A stretch of 14,629 bases of DNA from the NCBI GenBank assembly GCA_018676275.1, contig JABHFC010000242.1:1-14629 (forward strand), read 5' to 3'. Position numbers and translations under genes: made by a program. Of this stretch, positions 13,703 to 14,629 are shown one piece after another. Within the stretch, counting starts at the first letter, position 1, and every line of letters begins with the position of its first letter. A model generated the notes under the pieces. The model made no database searches and was not told the DNA's origin. It saw only the letters and a list, made by a program, of their open reading frames with translations. Source of the DNA: Gammaproteobacteria bacterium. GTDB lineage: Bacteria > Pseudomonadota > Gammaproteobacteria > Eutrophobiales > Eutrophobiaceae.

Positions 13703-14629
13703 TTATCCAATACCGTTTAAGTACCATCGAATAAATGTCGCCACGCGTGCTTCCTGGGTTGAATAGGGTCCGGGTTGATAACGACTGGATTGGATGCCCG
13801 CGTTATTGTCTTCCGTTATTATTTTGTCCTGCTTGATGGTCACATCCCAAACCCAGGCGACGTTATCCATATCATAGTCCACACCTTCTTCAGCATCTTT
13901 ATGTACCAGCCAGGTAAGTTGAACGTCAGTGTTGAGCGCGTCACGCGGTGTGAATCGCGCCATCATTGCGACATCGTTAGACGCGAGAATGTAGCTTACG
14001 GGATTAAACACAAAGGCAGTCTCACCATGATCACACTGTTTGAATTTCCCCATCAGTTTATTGGATGCTGGTTTGCCGTCTCTGGTTTCTGCAGCAAAAT
14101 TGCGATCGTTAATGGGTAAGCGAGCCAACTGAGCAAGATGCAGGGAGTTTTCATCATGATCGATTTCAGATATTGGGTGTCCCATCGCTCTGGATTTTGC
14201 CTCCCATTCATCCAGAATGGGCTGATACTTTTCCATTGCTTCCACAGGACCAGAACCCGGTCCAGCGCCCATCGCAAGCAACTGGTCTTCAGGATGAACA
14301 CTGCAGTATTCCGCATGTGCAGGGGCGCAGTGATAACACTCGACGAAGTTCTCTACTACAAGTTTCCAGTTACATTGATTTGGATAATCCCGTTTTACCG
14401 CGATCTTTGCGTCTGCAAAACCGTGAAAATCAAGCATCTCATTAAACTCGGAGAATTCTGCATCAAAATCAGGGGGCGCGTCTTTGCTTAGACATACAAA
14501 AATAAGGCCATGCATTACTTTTATATGACACTCATGTAACCCGAACTGTGATCTATCAAAATCATCGGCCATCAGTCTTGGCGGTCTTAACTGACCATCC
14601 AGTTCATAGGTCCAGGCATGATAGGGACA
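13703..14629 (-). CDS. Rieske non-heme iron oxygenase alpha subunit, N-terminus cut by window edge
   Basis: The frame is open to the right edge, leaving 308 visible residues, numbered here from the edge. The second half of the [2Fe-2S] Rieske site is at the very start (CPYHAWTYELDG, Cys1 and His4); the first CxH lies outside the window. The mononuclear iron site is in NWKLVVENFVECYHCAPAH, with His100 and His105, and Asp268 in IKQDK as third ligand. The bridging position three residues before the first His is Glu97, where most ring-hydroxylating oxygenases have Asp; Glu is known from carnitine monooxygenase CntA. The C-terminal YQPGPYSTQEARV..FIRWY stretch also suits the quaternary-amine (glycine betaine/carnitine/choline-type) branch. 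It would need a reductase, not seen here. First visible gene of a - strand unit with the SnoaL-like gene. Confidence 0.92.
   Translation of the reverse strand, partial: CPYHAWTYELDGQLRPPRLMADDFDRSQFGLHECHIKVMHGLIFVCLSKDAPPDFDAEFSEFNEMLDFHGFADAKIAVKRDYPNQCNWKLVVENFVECYHCAPAHAEYCSVHPEDQLLAMGAGPGSGPVEAMEKYQPILDEWEAKSRAMGHPISEIDHDENSLHLAQLARLPINDRNFAAETRDGKPASNKLMGKFKQCDHGETAFVFNPVSYILASNDVAMMARFTPRDALNTDVQLTWLVHKDAEEGVDYDMDNVAWVWDVTIKQDKIITEDNNAGIQSSRYQPGPYSTQEARVATFIRWYLNGIG

Overview
The window looks like chromosomal DNA from a free-living gammaproteobacterium of moderate-to-low GC with A/T-rich intergenic stretches. The YceI and cytochrome b561 genes are closely Enterobacteria/Gammaproteobacteria-like, and the small 'GTCAT ... 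ATCCAG' hairpin repeats are of a kind common in proteobacterial intergenic DNA. Nothing indicates a phage, plasmid or insertion sequence. Taxon assignment is inference; no rRNA or tRNA is present. Both ends of the window cut through genes.

Layout from left to right. 1-734 (-): 3'-truncated metallo-beta-lactamase-fold protein with an altered metal motif. 996-1586 (+): YceI-type periplasmic lipid-binding protein, convergent with 1729-2274 (-) cytochrome b561. 6000-2340 (-): a probable operon of an amidase (indoleacetamide/mandelamide hydrolase-like), a LuxR-type regulator and an aromatic-acid:H+ symporter-type MFS transporter. 6049-6119: a compound palindromic repeat. 6270-6632 (+): a small NTF2/SnoaL-like protein, convergent with an MFS transporter (7821-6643, -). 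A regulatory region with two palindromes then separates that transporter from a + strand operon: SDR oxidoreductase (7956-8750), ethanolamine-phosphate/phosphohydroxylysine phospho-lyase-like class III PLP enzyme (8782-10065), and APH-fold kinase (10173-11192). This is followed by a TetR regulator (11367-12020) and a second MFS transporter related to the first (12022-13173). The right end carries, on the - strand, a Rieske oxygenase alpha subunit (truncated at its N-terminus) followed by a SnoaL-like gene whose reading frame is broken exactly at a U UUU UUA heptamer.

Functionally the window reads as a catabolic island for an organic nitrogen compound. The strongest mechanistic lead is the kinase plus phospho-lyase pair. 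In animals the homologous pair (hydroxylysine kinase and AGXT2L2/PHYKPL) phosphorylates a hydroxy-amine and then eliminates phosphate and ammonia to give an aldehyde. Here the pair sits beside an SDR, an amidase, three MFS transporters, two regulators and a Rieske oxygenase whose bridging residue is Glu rather than Asp, as in carnitine monooxygenase. I infer a pathway that imports an amide- or amine-containing, possibly N-methylated, hydroxy compound and cleaves its C-N bonds. The substrate cannot be named from sequence alone, and the two halves (amidase/aromatic-acid transporter and kinase/phospho-lyase/Rieske) may serve different compounds.
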